Below the pieces are notes generated by a model. It did not search any database and was not told where the DNA came from. It was given only the letters and a program-made list of their open reading frames with translations. From NCBI RefSeq assembly GCF_003173035.1, contig NZ_QGLE01000008.1, forward strand, positions 124,001 to 188,000: 64,000 nt of DNA, written 5' to 3'. Within the stretch, counting starts at the first letter, position 1. Each line of letters begins with the position of its first letter. This DNA is from Zavarzinia aquatilis (GTDB taxonomy: Bacteria > Pseudomonadota > Alphaproteobacteria > Zavarziniales > Zavarziniaceae). Position numbers and translations under genes: made by a program. Positions 7,749-16,928 of the stretch are shown here, piece after piece.

Positions 7749-9746
7749 ATGTCTGATTTCGAGGCCGAGGACCTGCGCAAGCGCAGCCTTTCTTCCGACA
7801 ATACGCTTGAAGGCATGATCGACGCCCAGCTGAGCCGCCGCGGCTTCCTGGTGGGCGCGGGCGCCGTCGCCGCGACGGCCGCCGCCACGTCGATGGTCAC
7901 CTTCGGCGTTCCGACCGAAGCCCAGGCCGCGACCGGCTTCACCGCCGTCGCCGAGACCACCGCCGATACCGTGACGGTGCCGCCGGGCTACAGCTTCCAG
8001 ACCCTGCTGCCGTGGGGCGATTCGCTGTTCGAGGGCGACGCCGCCTGGGGCACGGGCGCGGGCGAAGTGAACGCCGGCAACATGACCGCCGACGAGCAGG
8101 AACGCCGCATCGGCTTCAACCACGACATGCTCGCCCTGTTCGCCAATCCGTTCGGCGCCCCCGCCAGCGCGAACGGCCAGTCGCATTCGGCCTATATCGC
8201 CGTGTTCAATCACGAATACACGACCGGTAGCGACATGTTCCCCGGCTATAGCGCCACGACCGCGCGGCGTAACACGGTGGATGTCGAGCTGGCCGCCCAC
8301 GGCATCACGGTCGCCGGCATCCGTCTCGAAGGCGATACCTGGGTCCACGACAAGGGGATGCGCGTCGGCGACACGCCGGACGGCGCGCTGGTCGCCCGCC
8401 GCATCACCGGCACGACCCGTTTCCTCGTCGATGGCCCGGCCAAGGACGATCCGCGTCTCTCCGGTCCGGTCGCGGGCACGCTGAACAACTGCGCCGGCGG
8501 CTTCACGCCCTGGGGCACCTACCTGTCGGCGGAAGAGAACTTCAACCAGTATTTCGCCAACGCCAGCAGCCTGCCGGCCGGCACGACCAAGGATAACTAT
8601 CGTATCCTCGGCATGACCAATGGCGCCTCGCAGCGCCGCTGGGAAAAGTACCACAGCCGTTTCGACCTGGCGAAGATGCCGAACGAAGGCTTCAAGTTCG
8701 GCTGGATCGTCGAAGTCGATCCGTTCGATCCGACCCGCCGCCCGGTGAAGCACACCGCCATTGGCCGTTTCAAGCACGAATGCGCCACCGTCGTCGTGCA
8801 GTATCCGGAAGGCCAGACCAAGGGCAAGGTCGTGCTTTATTCGGGTGACGACGAGCGTTTCGACTACGTCTACAAGTTCGTGACCGACGGCACCTTCGAC
8901 TCCGCGAACCCGCGCGCCAAGGGGCATTTCTCGCTCCTGTCCTCGGGCACGCTCTATGCCGCGAAGCTGAACGCGGATGGCACCGGCGAGTGGCTGCCGC
9001 TGACCCACGCGAACCTCGAGTCCAAGGCCGCCGGCGCCTTCGCCGACCAGGCCGACATCTGCCTGCGCACCCGTGAAGCTGGCGACGTCGTCGGCGCGAC
9101 CCCGATGGATCGTCCGGAAGACGTCGAGGCGCCGCACACCCCGGGCACCTTCGCCGGCACCGGCAAGGTCTTCGTGGTCTGCACCAACAACAGCAATCGC
9201 GGCGGTTCCGCCAACCGTCCGACCGGCACCGTCCGTTCGGGCGCGGCCGACGCGGCCAATCCGCGCACCAACAACCGCACGGGCCACATCGTCCAAATCA
9301 CCGAGAACGGCAACGACCACACCTCGACCACCTTCACCTGGCAGTTCTATCTGCTGGCCGGTGATCCGAAGGCGGCGTCCGGCGCGGTCGGCGACGTCAA
9401 GGGGACGTTCTTCGGCGATCGCTTCGGCTCGCCCGACAACATCACCTTCGACAACCGTGGCCTCCTGTGGATCGCGACCGACGGCACGCCGAACAGCTAT
9501 CCCTGCAACGACCAGGTGCTGTGCACCGAAGTCGCCGGCAACGGCAAGGTCCGCGTGAAGCGCTTCCTCGTCGGCCCTTACGGCTGCGAGATCTGCGGTC
9601 CGCTGTTCTCCCCGGACAACACGACCTTCTTCTGCAACATCCAGCACCCGGGCGAAGACGGCCAGCCGAGCAGCTTCCCGAACGGTCAGAAGCGCCCGAC
9701 CATGGTCGCCGTGCGTCGCACCGACGGCGGCATCATCGGCAACTGA
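7749..9746 (+). CDS. phoX: PhoX-family alkaline phosphatase (DUF839), Tat-exported
   Basis: The protein has 665 residues. A twin-arginine signal (LSRRGFLVGAGAVAATAAATS, about residues 29-50) sends it folded to the periplasm. PhoX enzymes are iron/calcium phosphomonoesterases that free phosphate from organic phosphates. Family marks visible here are NHDMLALF, NHEYTTGSDMFPGY, NNCAGGFTPWGTYLSAEEN (with the cysteine that binds iron in the family), GRFKHECATV, YSGDDERFDYVYKFV, RPEDVEAP, GSPDNITFD and CNIQHPGEDG. ATG 7749 is chosen because GAGGGG lies 8 bases upstream. An ATG 18 bases earlier lacks a site. A terminator follows. Control by phosphate starvation is expected; see the possible Pho box. 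Confidence 0.92.
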   Translation: MSDFEAEDLRKRSLSSDNTLEGMIDAQLSRRGFLVGAGAVAATAAATSMVTFGVPTEAQAATGFTAVAETTADTVTVPPGYSFQTLLPWGDSLFEGDAAWGTGAGEVNAGNMTADEQERRIGFNHDMLALFANPFGAPASANGQSHSAYIAVFNHEYTTGSDMFPGYSATTARRNTVDVELAAHGITVAGIRLEGDTWVHDKGMRVGDTPDGALVARRITGTTRFLVDGPAKDDPRLSGPVAGTLNNCAGGFTPWGTYLSAEENFNQYFANASSLPAGTTKDNYRILGMTNGASQRRWEKYHSRFDLAKMPNEGFKFGWIVEVDPFDPTRRPVKHTAIGRFKHECATVVVQYPEGQTKGKVVLYSGDDERFDYVYKFVTDGTFDSANPRAKGHFSLLSSGTLYAAKLNADGTGEWLPLTHANLESKAAGAFADQADICLRTREAGDVVGATPMDRPEDVEAPHTPGTFAGTGKVFVVCTNNSNRGGSANRPTGTVRSGAADAANPRTNNRTGHIVQITENGNDHTSTTFTWQFYLLAGDPKAASGAVGDVKGTFFGDRFGSPDNITFDNRGLLWIATDGTPNSYPCNDQVLCTEVAGNGKVRVKRFLVGPYGCEICGPLFSPDNTTFFCNIQHPGEDGQPSSFPNGQKRPTMVAVRRTDGGIIGN

Positions 9747-9770
9747 TCGGCCGCGAGATCCCATCGGGGG

Positions 9771-9800
9771 AGGGCCCGGCGACACCGCCGGGCCCTCTTT
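9771..9800 (+). terminator. Rho-independent terminator after phoX
   Basis: A perfect 10-bp stem AGGGCCCGGC / GCCGGGCCCT with loop GACACC is followed by CTTT, 24 bases after the phoX stop. Confidence 0.8.
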
Positions 9801-9834
9801 CCGTTTCGGGGCACGCCGCTGCCTTCGTCTGATT

Positions 9835-9850
9835 GACATGTTGTCATGTC
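9835..9850. promoter_or_regulatory. Palindromic operator candidate before tetR-type gene
   Basis: GACATG-TTGT-CATGTC is a perfect inverted repeat with 6-base arms just before the likely start (ATG 9868) of the TetR regulator. It overlaps TTGACA at 9833-9838, which could be a -35 box. Position and symmetry fit autorepression, common in TetR proteins. Confidence 0.55.
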
Positions 9851-9867
9851 TGACCCCAAATGCCGCC

Positions 9868-10488
9868 ATGGTTGATATCGCTGAAGATCAGGCTTCCGGC
9901 GCGCGCGGCGCCCGTCGCCGCCAGGAAAGCCGCCGCCGCCTGCTGGCCGCGGCCCGCAAGCTGTTCGTCGAGCGCGGCTATCACGCCACGCGCCCGCAGG
10001 ACATCGCCCGCGAGGCCGAGGTCGGCAACGGCACCTTCTATCTGCATTTCGCCGACAAGCGGGACATCTTCCTCGCCTTTTCCGAGGAAGCCTGCGCCGA
10101 GATCGAAGCGGCCATCATCGGCCCGCTGACCGGACCGCAGCCCTGGAACATCCGCATCCTCGACACGCTGCAGGCTGCCCTCGCCTTCGAGGAAGGGGAG
10201 CGCAAGGTGATCGCGGCCGCCTTGATGGACCTGTCGATCATCGACCCGGGCCCTGAAGAGCCGACGGTTCGCCCGCGCGACCGCCTCGCCAAGCTGATCG
10301 CCCAGTCGCTGCAGGAAGGCATGGACAAGGGCGAGATCCGCGGCGATGTCGATCCCGAACTGATCGCCCATTCGCTGCTCGGTCTCGTCGAACAGGCGGC
10401 CTATCACGCCGAGCGCAGCAACCTGTCGAAGGACAAGGTGCGGGAGACGCTGGCGAGTTTCGTCATCGCCGGCCTCGCCCGGGTTTGA
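9868..10488 (+). CDS. TetR-family transcriptional regulator
   Basis: The protein has 206 residues from ATG 9868. An N-terminal TetR helix-turn-helix reads RRRLLAAARKLFVERGYHATRPQDIAREAEVGNGTFYLHFADKRDIF (about residues 20-65). The C-terminal ligand domain is all-helical and ends LGLVEQAAYHAERSNLSKDKVRETLASFVIAGL. The upstream ATG at 9838 in frame would place the palindromic operator candidate inside the gene, so the later start is preferred. The ligand and targets are unknown. It is tail-to-tail with the lysE-type gene, three bases apart. Confidence 0.88.
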   Translation: MVDIAEDQASGARGARRRQESRRRLLAAARKLFVERGYHATRPQDIAREAEVGNGTFYLHFADKRDIFLAFSEEACAEIEAAIIGPLTGPQPWNIRILDTLQAALAFEEGERKVIAAALMDLSIIDPGPEEPTVRPRDRLAKLIAQSLQEGMDKGEIRGDVDPELIAHSLLGLVEQAAYHAERSNLSKDKVRETLASFVIAGLARV

Positions 10489-10491
10489 GGT

Positions 10492-11106
10492 TCAGGCCGA
10501 GAGCACGAGGCCGGCGGCGATCGACCACATGACGAGGGCGATCACGCTGTCGAGGACGCGCCAGGCCATGGGCCGGGCAAAGACCGGCGCCAGCAGCCGC
10601 GAGCCGAAACCAAGGCCATAGAACCAGACGCAGGACGCGAAGGCCGCGCCGAGGCCATAGGCGATGCGCCCCTCGCCCTCGAAGCGGGCGGACAGGCTGC
10701 CCAGCAGCACCACCGTGTCGAGATAGACATGAGGGTTGAGGAAGGTGAGGGCGGCGCCGGTCGCCAGCACGGTGCCGAGGCTGCCGGCCTCGCCCCCCGA
10801 GGCCTGCAGGGCCGCCGGCCGCAGGGCGCGGCGGAAGGCGATGAAACCGTAGACGGCGAGGAAACCCGCGCCCGCCAGCGAAATCCAGAACAGCAGCGCC
10901 GGCAGGCTCTGGATGATGGTGCCGAGGCCGGCGACCCCGGCGGCGATCAGCACCGCGTCCGACAGGAAGCACAGGGTCGAGATGGCGAAGACATGGCGCC
11001 GCATCAGGCCGAGACGAAGGACATAGGCATTCTGCGCGCCGATGGCGACGATCAGGCTGGCACCCAGCAGGAAGCCTTGCCCCGCGGGCAGCAATGTTTC
11101 GCTCAT
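10492..11106 (-). CDS. LysE/ArgO-family amino acid exporter
   Basis: The 204-residue inner-membrane protein has about six helices and the LysE-family start FLLGASLIVAIGAQNAYVLRLGLMRRHVF. The mid-protein motif NPHVYLDTVVLLGSL is typical of LysE/ArgO. Members export basic amino acids such as lysine and arginine. The ATG overlaps the stop of the EamA gene (ATGA), so the two exporters are co-translated. No divergent ArgP/LysG-type regulator is next to it. Confidence 0.9.
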   Translation of the reverse strand: MSETLLPAGQGFLLGASLIVAIGAQNAYVLRLGLMRRHVFAISTLCFLSDAVLIAAGVAGLGTIIQSLPALLFWISLAGAGFLAVYGFIAFRRALRPAALQASGGEAGSLGTVLATGAALTFLNPHVYLDTVVLLGSLSARFEGEGRIAYGLGAAFASCVWFYGLGFGSRLLAPVFARPMAWRVLDSVIALVMWSIAAGLVLSA

Positions 11107-12032
11107 GCCCGGCGGCTGCCGGGCAGGGCGAGGGCGCCGCTGGCGAGGGCGACGCCGAGCGTGCCCGTCAGGATGCCGGCGACCTGGACGAGGCTCGGCC
11201 ATTCGTCGAGCACGGGAATGGCCAGCAGGGCAGCGGCGGCGGGCACCAGCGCGGTCAGGGCCGAAGTGCGCGAGGCGCCGATGCGGCCGATGGCGATGGA
11301 AAAGAGCAGAAGCGAGACGATGGAGGTCAGCACGCCCTGAAAGCCCGCCTCGAGGGCGATGGTGCCCCACGACAGCTTGGCGATGCCGGGATCGAGGAAC
11401 AGCACATAGACGGGCAGGTAAAGGGCGGCGGAAACCGTGGCGACCATGGCGGTCGAATGCAGCGGATCGAGGCCATGGTGCCGGACCAGCACCGTATAGC
11501 CCGCCCACATCAGCGCGCCGGTCATGAACATGACGTCGCCCAGCAGCACCTGGGGACCAAGGCCCGTGCCCAGCACCGCCTCGATCATCAGGATCGCGGC
11601 GGCGACGAGGATGAGGCCATAGCCGATGACGCGCAGCCGGCTGAAACGCTCGCCCAGGAACAGCCGGGTGAGCAGGGCGGTCGCCAGCGGCACGCCGCAG
11701 CAGATGAGGACGCCCGAATGGGACACCGGCGCGAAGGCATGGCCGCCCCCGGCGATCAGGACATAGGGCGCCCCGGCCGTGCCCGCCAGCGCCAGCACGC
11801 CGCCGATGCCGAGCCGTTTCAGCGGCAGGCCCTTGCGCAGCAGGACGGGCAGCAGCAGGAGGCCGGCGGTCGCGAAGCGCAGGGCGACGAGATCGGTGAT
11901 CGCCATGGTGCCGCGCATGTCCATGCGGGTGACCACGGTCCAGCCGGCCCAGATGGCGACGCCGGTCAGGGCGAAGACATAGCCGCCGAGGGCAGACGAC
12001 GCGGGGGCGAGGGCGGGCTGGGCGATCGTCAT
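11103..12032 (-). CDS. EamA/DMT-family transporter
   Basis: The 309-residue protein has ten predicted membrane helices in two EamA repeats of about 130-140 residues each. It begins at GYVFALTGVAIWAGWTVVTRMDMRG and has the inter-repeat stretch LLTRLFLGERFSRLRVIGYGLILVAAAILM, where the (L)GE motif is typical. Drug/metabolite transporters of this type export amino acids or other small metabolites. ATG 12032 is chosen because the conserved first helix starts about 18 residues later. The frame is open to 12197 without family similarity. First gene of a two-gene operon with the LysE exporter. Confidence 0.88.
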   Translation of the reverse strand: MTIAQPALAPASSALGGYVFALTGVAIWAGWTVVTRMDMRGTMAITDLVALRFATAGLLLLPVLLRKGLPLKRLGIGGVLALAGTAGAPYVLIAGGGHAFAPVSHSGVLICCGVPLATALLTRLFLGERFSRLRVIGYGLILVAAAILMIEAVLGTGLGPQVLLGDVMFMTGALMWAGYTVLVRHHGLDPLHSTAMVATVSAALYLPVYVLFLDPGIAKLSWGTIALEAGFQGVLTSIVSLLLFSIAIGRIGASRTSALTALVPAAAALLAIPVLDEWPSLVQVAGILTGTLGVALASGALALPGSRRA

Positions 12033-12195
12033 CGGGCAAGGCCATTCGGGTTCGGGGAGCGGGCGATGGTGGCGGAAGCGGGTCTGCCCGAAAACTGTGC
12101 ATCTTCGGCATGTGCCATGTCCTGTCCACATGACGGGTTGATGCCGTCCCGGCCTCGCGCAAGACTTGCCGCGAACAGGGAATCGGGGCGAGGGC

Positions 12196-12651
12196 ATGGC
12201 GGACGGGCTGAGCTTTGGACTGGCGGCTATTCTTCTCGTCGTCGCGGCGGTTCTGGTGGCGCTTGCCCTGCGGGAGCGGGCGCATTACCGCGCCATGCTG
12301 TCCTGGCCGGTGGTCAAGGGCGCGGTCGCCCTGACCGGCCTCGACGCCGAGCGGCGTATCCATCGCCACGCCGCCCGCCTCGTGCATCTGCCGACCATCG
12401 CCTATCGCTATGCCGCCGGCGGCGCCGATCATATCGGCAGCCGCATCTCCAACCGCGAGCCGGTGTTCGAGCGCGAGGAAGAGGCGGTGCAATTCCTCGC
12501 CCGTTTCCCGTCGGGGACCGCGGTCGACGTGCATTACAACCCCGCCGCCCCGAATGAGGCGCTGCTGCAGCCGCGCGCGCCGGACCTGTTGCCGCGCCTG
12601 ATCGGTGCCGGTATCGCCCTCGTCTGTGCCGTGCTCGCGATCGTGCTTTGA
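12196..12651 (+). CDS. DUF3592-type membrane protein
   Basis: The 151-residue protein has an N-terminal helix (FGLAAILLVVAAVLVALAL) and a C-terminal helix (LIGAGIALVCAVLAIVL). Between them lies a beta-rich domain with ITYRY-like IAYRYAAGG and VDVHYNPAAPNEALLQP, the hallmark of DUF3592 proteins (YNPxxPxxxxL). The function is unknown; the domain lies outside the membrane plane. ATG 12196 is used because GGGGCGAGGG precedes it, although an in-frame ATG exists at 12166. Divergent from the EamA gene. Confidence 0.75.
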   Translation: MADGLSFGLAAILLVVAAVLVALALRERAHYRAMLSWPVVKGAVALTGLDAERRIHRHAARLVHLPTIAYRYAAGGADHIGSRISNREPVFEREEEAVQFLARFPSGTAVDVHYNPAAPNEALLQPRAPDLLPRLIGAGIALVCAVLAIVL

Positions 12652-12705
12652 GCATCGCCAAGGCCGCCGCCCCGTGCGACAAAGGACGATAAAGCGGGGG
12701 GAGAC

Positions 12706-13896
12706 GTGGCGACAGTCACAGCGGAGCGCAGGGTGGTCGCCATCGTCACGGCCATCCAGTTCGTCAATATTCTCGATTTCATGATGGTGATGCCGCTCGG
12801 GCCCGACTTCGCCCGGGGGCTGAACATCGACCCGGCGCATCTTGGCATCGTCGCCGGGGCCTACACGGTGGCGGGTTGCCTGTCGGGCCTGTTCGGTGCC
12901 TTCGTGCTCGACCGCTTCGAGCGGCGAAGCGCGCTGATGGTCTGCCTCGCCGGGCTTGGCGTCGGCACGATGGCGGCGAGCTTCGCCGTCGATCTTGGCA
13001 CCCTCGTCCTTGCCCGGGTGGTGGCCGGGCTGTTCGGCGGGCCGTCGACCGCGCTCGCCCTCTCGGTCATCGCCGACCTGATCCCGGAGGAGCGGCGCGG
13101 CCGGGCGCTTGGCATCGTCATGGGCGGTTTCGCCATCGCCGCCGTCGCTGGCGTGCCGGCGGGGCTGGAACTGGCCCGGCTCGGCGGTTGGCGGCTGCCG
13201 TTCCTCGCCGTCGGCATCGCCATCGTCGGCATCGCCCTGGTGGTCCGTTTCGCGCTGCCGGCCGGGCGGCGGCAGGACGGGGGCGCGATGGCGCGGCTCC
13301 ATTTCCTGCGCCGGCCCAATACCGCCCTCGCTCTCGCCGCGGTCGGCTGTGCCAACATGCAGGCCTTCCTGGTGTTGCCGGCGACCACGGCCTATCTGCA
13401 GTTCAACCTCGGCTTCCCGCGCGAGGACATGGGGCTGCTCTATATGATCGGCGGCGGCCTCAGCCTCGTCGGGATGCGGCTGGCCGGGCGGCTGGTCGAC
13501 CGTTTCGGCACGGCGCCGATCAATGGCGCGGCCACGCTGGCGCTGGCGGCGCTCATGTTCGGCGCCTTCGTCATGGTGCCGCCGCCCCTGCCGCTGCTCG
13601 TGCTGTTTCCTTTGTTCATGCTGGCGATGTCGGCGCGCAATGTCGGCACCCAGACCCTGATGTCGCGGGTGCCGTCGCCGGCCGAGCGGGCCGGCTTCAT
13701 GTCGCTGTCCTCCGCCGTGCAGCATCTCGCGGCCTCGGCCGGGGCGGGGGTGTCCAGCCTGCTGCTGACCAGCGACGAGGCCGGACGCCTGACCGGCATG
13801 GCCAGCCTCGCCGGTCTCGCGATCCTGTCCGCCGCGCTCGTGCCCCTGCTGCAACTCGCCATCGAACGCCGCCTGCGCCGGGGGATCACGCGATGA
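12706..13896 (+). CDS. MFS transporter
   Basis: The 396-residue protein has 12 predicted helices. The first loop holds the MFS motif A region (GAFVLDRFERRSALMVCLAGLG). Conserved acidic and arginine sites are visible in RVVAGLFGGPSTALALSVIADLIPEERRGRALGIVMGG. It resembles drug or sugar-type efflux carriers of the DHA1 group. The start is GTG 12706 with GGGGGGAGA close upstream. Its stop overlaps the start of the DNA glycosylase gene (ATGA). Confidence 0.88.
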   Translation: MATVTAERRVVAIVTAIQFVNILDFMMVMPLGPDFARGLNIDPAHLGIVAGAYTVAGCLSGLFGAFVLDRFERRSALMVCLAGLGVGTMAASFAVDLGTLVLARVVAGLFGGPSTALALSVIADLIPEERRGRALGIVMGGFAIAAVAGVPAGLELARLGGWRLPFLAVGIAIVGIALVVRFALPAGRRQDGGAMARLHFLRRPNTALALAAVGCANMQAFLVLPATTAYLQFNLGFPREDMGLLYMIGGGLSLVGMRLAGRLVDRFGTAPINGAATLALAALMFGAFVMVPPPLPLLVLFPLFMLAMSARNVGTQTLMSRVPSPAERAGFMSLSSAVQHLAASAGAGVSSLLLTSDEAGRLTGMASLAGLAILSAALVPLLQLAIERRLRRGITR

Positions 13897-14525
13897 CACG
13901 GATCGCCGTCGACCACGACACCGCCCTCTCCCGGCTGGAGCGCAAATGCCGCTTCATGCGGAAAGCCCTGCGTGAGGCGGGCACGCCGCCGCCCCGGGTC
14001 CGCAAGCCGGGGTTCGACGCGCTGGTGCGCATCATTGTCGAACAGCAGGTCTCGGTCGCCGCCGGGGCCGCGATCTGGGCGCGGCTCGAGGCCGGCCTCG
14101 GCGGCGCGGTGACGCCGCAGGCGGTGCGGCGCTTCGACGAGGAGGGGTTGCGCGGCTTCGGCCTCAGCCGGCCCAAGGCGCGTTATGCCCTGATCCTGGC
14201 GGACGAAGTGGCGTCGGGCCGCCTCGACCTCGGCGCGGTCGACGCCATGCCCGACGCCGAGGCCATCGCGGCGCTCACCGCGATCAAGGGCATCGGGCGC
14301 TGGACCGCCGAAATCTACCTGATGTTCGCCCTTGGCCGCATGGATCTGTGGCCGGCCCTCGACCTCGCCCTCGCGGAAGGGGCGGCGCGGCTGATGGGGC
14401 TGGAGGCGCGGCCGGATTTCAAGGCGCTGGACGAGATCGGCAAACGCTGGGCGCCCCACCGCTCGACCGCCGCGCTGGTCATCTGGCGCTATTACGGCCA
14501 TATCCGGAAAAAGCCCGAGGCTTGA
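13893..14525 (+). CDS. DNA-3-methyladenine glycosylase, HhH-GPD (AlkA-type)
   Basis: The 210-residue protein is a helix-hairpin-helix GPD glycosylase of base excision repair. It shows the VEQQVSVAAG segment, the hairpin LTAIKGIGRWTAEIYLMFALG (about residues 124-144) and the following DLWPALDLAL, with the catalytic aspartate. Such enzymes remove alkylated bases such as 3-methyladenine. Unlike AlkA of E. coli it lacks the N-terminal domain of about 90 residues, as many short AlkA/Mpg2-like proteins do. ATG 13893 overlaps the MFS stop. Confidence 0.9.
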   Translation: MTRIAVDHDTALSRLERKCRFMRKALREAGTPPPRVRKPGFDALVRIIVEQQVSVAAGAAIWARLEAGLGGAVTPQAVRRFDEEGLRGFGLSRPKARYALILADEVASGRLDLGAVDAMPDAEAIAALTAIKGIGRWTAEIYLMFALGRMDLWPALDLALAEGAARLMGLEARPDFKALDEIGKRWAPHRSTAALVIWRYYGHIRKKPEA

Positions 14526-14580
14526 CCGCCGTCGCAGGATCACTAAGGTCCGCCGGGCGCGACAAAGGTCTGGAACAAGA

Positions 14581-15531
14581 ATGCGACAGTGGTGGTTGAA
14601 GACGAAGCTGCGGCTCTATCGCGGGCTCCTGCGCGTGCAGTGGGTGATCGAGGCGGCGGCGATCTTCCTCATCCTCGCCCTGTGCAAGCTGATGGGCACC
14701 GACCGCGCCTCCCGCGTCGGCGGCTGGATCGCCAGCCGGCTGGGGCCGCGCATTTCCGTCTCGAGAGTCGCCCGCCGCCAGATCGACGCCGCCTATCCCG
14801 GGATTACCGAAGCCGGGCGCGAGGCTATCGTGCGCGGCATGTGGGATAATTTCGGGCGCTATTTCACCGAATATGCCCATCTGTCCACCCTGTGGCCACA
14901 GGGGCTGGGCGACACGCCGCCGCCCGCCGGCAGCCGGGTCGAGGTCAGCCCCGAGGTGGTCCAGCGTTTTCTCGAAATCCGCGACGACGGCAAGCCGGCG
15001 ATCATCTTCACCGGCCATATCGGCAATTGGGAAGTGCTGGGCGCCGGCGCCGCCCATTACCGCCTGCGCATGGCGGCGATGTTCCGCGCCCCCAACAATC
15101 CCATCGCCGAGAAGGTGCTGCTGAAGATCCGCGGCAGTGCCATGGGCAAGCTGATCCCCGCCGGGTTCCAGGCCGCCCTGCTGGCGGCGCGCGAACTCGA
15201 GGCCGGCGGCCATCTCGGGATGCTGGTCGACCAGCATTTCAGCCGCGGCGTCTCGGTGCCTTTCTTCGGGCGCGACGTGAAGACGTCGGCGACGCTGGCG
15301 AAACTCGCCCGCCGCTTCAAATGCCCGGTTTACGGCGCCTGGGCCGAGCGGCTGGACGGCTGCCACTTCCGCATCCACATGACCGAGGCGCTCGACTTCT
15401 CGAAGGAATACGAGATGACCGACGCCCGGGCGGCGGAAACCGCGATCACCGCCCGGGTGACCGAAATCATCGAGACCTGGGTGCGCCAGCGCCCCGACCA
15501 GTGGAACTGGCTGCACCGCCGCTGGCGCTGA
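14581..15531 (+). CDS. Lipid A-type lysophospholipid acyltransferase (LpxL/HtrB family)
   Basis: The 316-residue protein has an N-terminal membrane anchor (residues 20-37) and the acyltransferase motif FTGHIGNWEVLG, with catalytic His146 and Glu151 (H-X4-E). Next comes MLVDQHFSRGVSVPFFGRDVKTS, the second family motif. LpxL-type enzymes add a secondary acyl chain to lipid A at the inner face of the inner membrane. The exact acyl chain cannot be told. A paired palindromic repeat follows the gene. Confidence 0.9.
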   Translation: MRQWWLKTKLRLYRGLLRVQWVIEAAAIFLILALCKLMGTDRASRVGGWIASRLGPRISVSRVARRQIDAAYPGITEAGREAIVRGMWDNFGRYFTEYAHLSTLWPQGLGDTPPPAGSRVEVSPEVVQRFLEIRDDGKPAIIFTGHIGNWEVLGAGAAHYRLRMAAMFRAPNNPIAEKVLLKIRGSAMGKLIPAGFQAALLAARELEAGGHLGMLVDQHFSRGVSVPFFGRDVKTSATLAKLARRFKCPVYGAWAERLDGCHFRIHMTEALDFSKEYEMTDARAAETAITARVTEIIETWVRQRPDQWNWLHRRWR

Positions 15532-15582
15532 CCGCCTTCACACAGTCACCGCCCCGGCGGAACGGGTGCCCTTGCCTGATCC

Positions 15583-15664
15583 AGATTCCGGCCTTCGCCG
15601 GAATGACGAGGGGTGGGGAGCGCCATCACATTCGTCACCCCGGCGCAGGCCGGGGTCTCGCGAC
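15583..15664. repeat. Paired REP-like palindromes (copy 1)
   Basis: Two hairpins face each other: ATTCCGGC-CTTC-GCCGGAAT at 15585-15604 followed by GACGAG, and ACCCCGGC-GCAG-GCCGGGGT at 15637-15656 followed by CTCGCGACG. Similar units occur near 24.5, 41.6 and 52.1 kb. The site lies between two convergent genes. Confidence 0.8.
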
Positions 15665-15680
15665 GGGAAGGGCGCGGTCC

Positions 15681-16850
15681 TCAGCTGACGCAGATGCGGT
15701 CGGCGAGCTTCCGCAGGAAGGCGACGCAGGCGTCGATCTGGGCGGCGTCGACGAATTCGTTCGGCCGATGGGCCTGCAGGATGTCGCCCGGGCCGCAGAC
15801 CACGGTCGGAATGCCGTGGACCTGGAAGATGCCCGCCTCGGTCGCGTAGGAAACCGCGAGCGTGTCGTTCACCCCGGCGAGGGCCTTGGCCAGGGTTTCC
15901 GCCGCCGAACCCGGATCGGGGCGCAGCGCGGGGGTGACCGAGCGCGGCACGGTGGTGATCGCGGCGATGCCCGGCGCCTTTTCCTCGAGCGCGGGCAGGA
16001 CCCTGGTCCGCACATGCTCCTCGAAGCGGCGGATCGGTTCCTCGGCATCCGTGCCGGGCAGGGAGCGATATTCCCAGGCGAAACGGCAATGGCGCGGGAT
16101 GATGTTCACCGCCGTGCCGCCCTCGATCGTGCCGACCGACAGGGTGGTATAGGGCGGGGTGAAGCGCCCGGTGGCATCGCCCTGCGCGCGCAGGTCATCG
16201 CCAAGCCGGCCGAGGAAGCCGATCAATTCGGCGGCGACCATGACCGCGTTGACGCCGACATGGGTCTGGCTGGAATGGGCTTCCAGTCCGGTCACCGTGG
16301 TGACGAAGGAGCGGATGCCCTTGTGGGCATCGACCACCTGCATCATCGTCGGCTCGCCGACGAGGCACAGTTTCGGCTTCGGGTGATGCTGGACGACATG
16401 GGCGATCAGGCTGTGGACGCCGAGGCAGCCCACCTCCTCGTCATAGGAAAAGGCGAGGTGGATCGGCGCCTTCAGCCCGCGCTCGATGAACTCCGGCACC
16501 AGCGCCAGGCAGCAGGCGACGAAACCCTTCATGTCGCAGGTGCCGCGGCCGTAGAGCCTGCCGTGGCGCTCGGTCACCACCCAGGGATCGGTATCCCAGT
16601 CCTGATCGTCGATGGGCACCACGTCGGTATGGCCGGACAGGATGATGCCACCCTGGTCGCGCGGGCCGACCGTCGCGTAGAGATTGGCCTTGGCCCCGCC
16701 GTGATCGAACACCAGTTCGCTTTCGACGCCGTGACCGGCGAGATAGCCGCGCACATAGTCGATCAGCTCGAGGTTGGAATTGCGGCTCGTCGTGTCGAAA
16801 GCGACAAGGCGGCGCAGCATTTCTGCCGCCCCGATGCGGTCACCGGCCAT
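15681..16850 (-). CDS. argE: Acetylornithine deacetylase (M20 family)
   Basis: The 389-residue metallo-hydrolase removes the acetyl group from N-acetylornithine in arginine synthesis. The M20 zinc motif ILSGHTDVVP and the following GRGTCDMKGFVA carry metal ligands. SYDEEVGCLG holds the catalytic glutamate pair. The dimerisation/lid domain is VTGLEAHSSQTHVGVNAV..., and the C-terminal histidine ligand is in PGDILQAHRPNEFV. ATG 16850 is chosen because GGAGGG lies 6 bases upstream. The frame is open to 16904. Other M20 deacylases are possible, but length and motifs fit ArgE best. Confidence 0.9.
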   Translation of the reverse strand: MAGDRIGAAEMLRRLVAFDTTSRNSNLELIDYVRGYLAGHGVESELVFDHGGAKANLYATVGPRDQGGIILSGHTDVVPIDDQDWDTDPWVVTERHGRLYGRGTCDMKGFVACCLALVPEFIERGLKAPIHLAFSYDEEVGCLGVHSLIAHVVQHHPKPKLCLVGEPTMMQVVDAHKGIRSFVTTVTGLEAHSSQTHVGVNAVMVAAELIGFLGRLGDDLRAQGDATGRFTPPYTTLSVGTIEGGTAVNIIPRHCRFAWEYRSLPGTDAEEPIRRFEEHVRTRVLPALEEKAPGIAAITTVPRSVTPALRPDPGSAAETLAKALAGVNDTLAVSYATEAGIFQVHGIPTVVCGPGDILQAHRPNEFVDAAQIDACVAFLRKLADRICVS

Positions 16851-16928
16851 GTAGTCCCTCCAAACGAAGCCGCCCGCCCCGGAGCCCCGGAGCGGGCGAC
16901 TCAAACCATAGCAGCATTATAGCGGAAA

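Noticed and set aside
7290-9869. Minus-strand frame of 859 codons opposite phoX
   Set aside because: Antisense shadow in GC-rich DNA; the phoX protein on the plus strand has all family motifs.
10492-13899. Minus-strand frame of 1135 codons
   Set aside because: Only the last part (LysE exporter, 10492-11106) is real. The rest is the shadow of the EamA, DUF3592 and MFS genes, with Arg/Gly/His-rich sequence and no domain.
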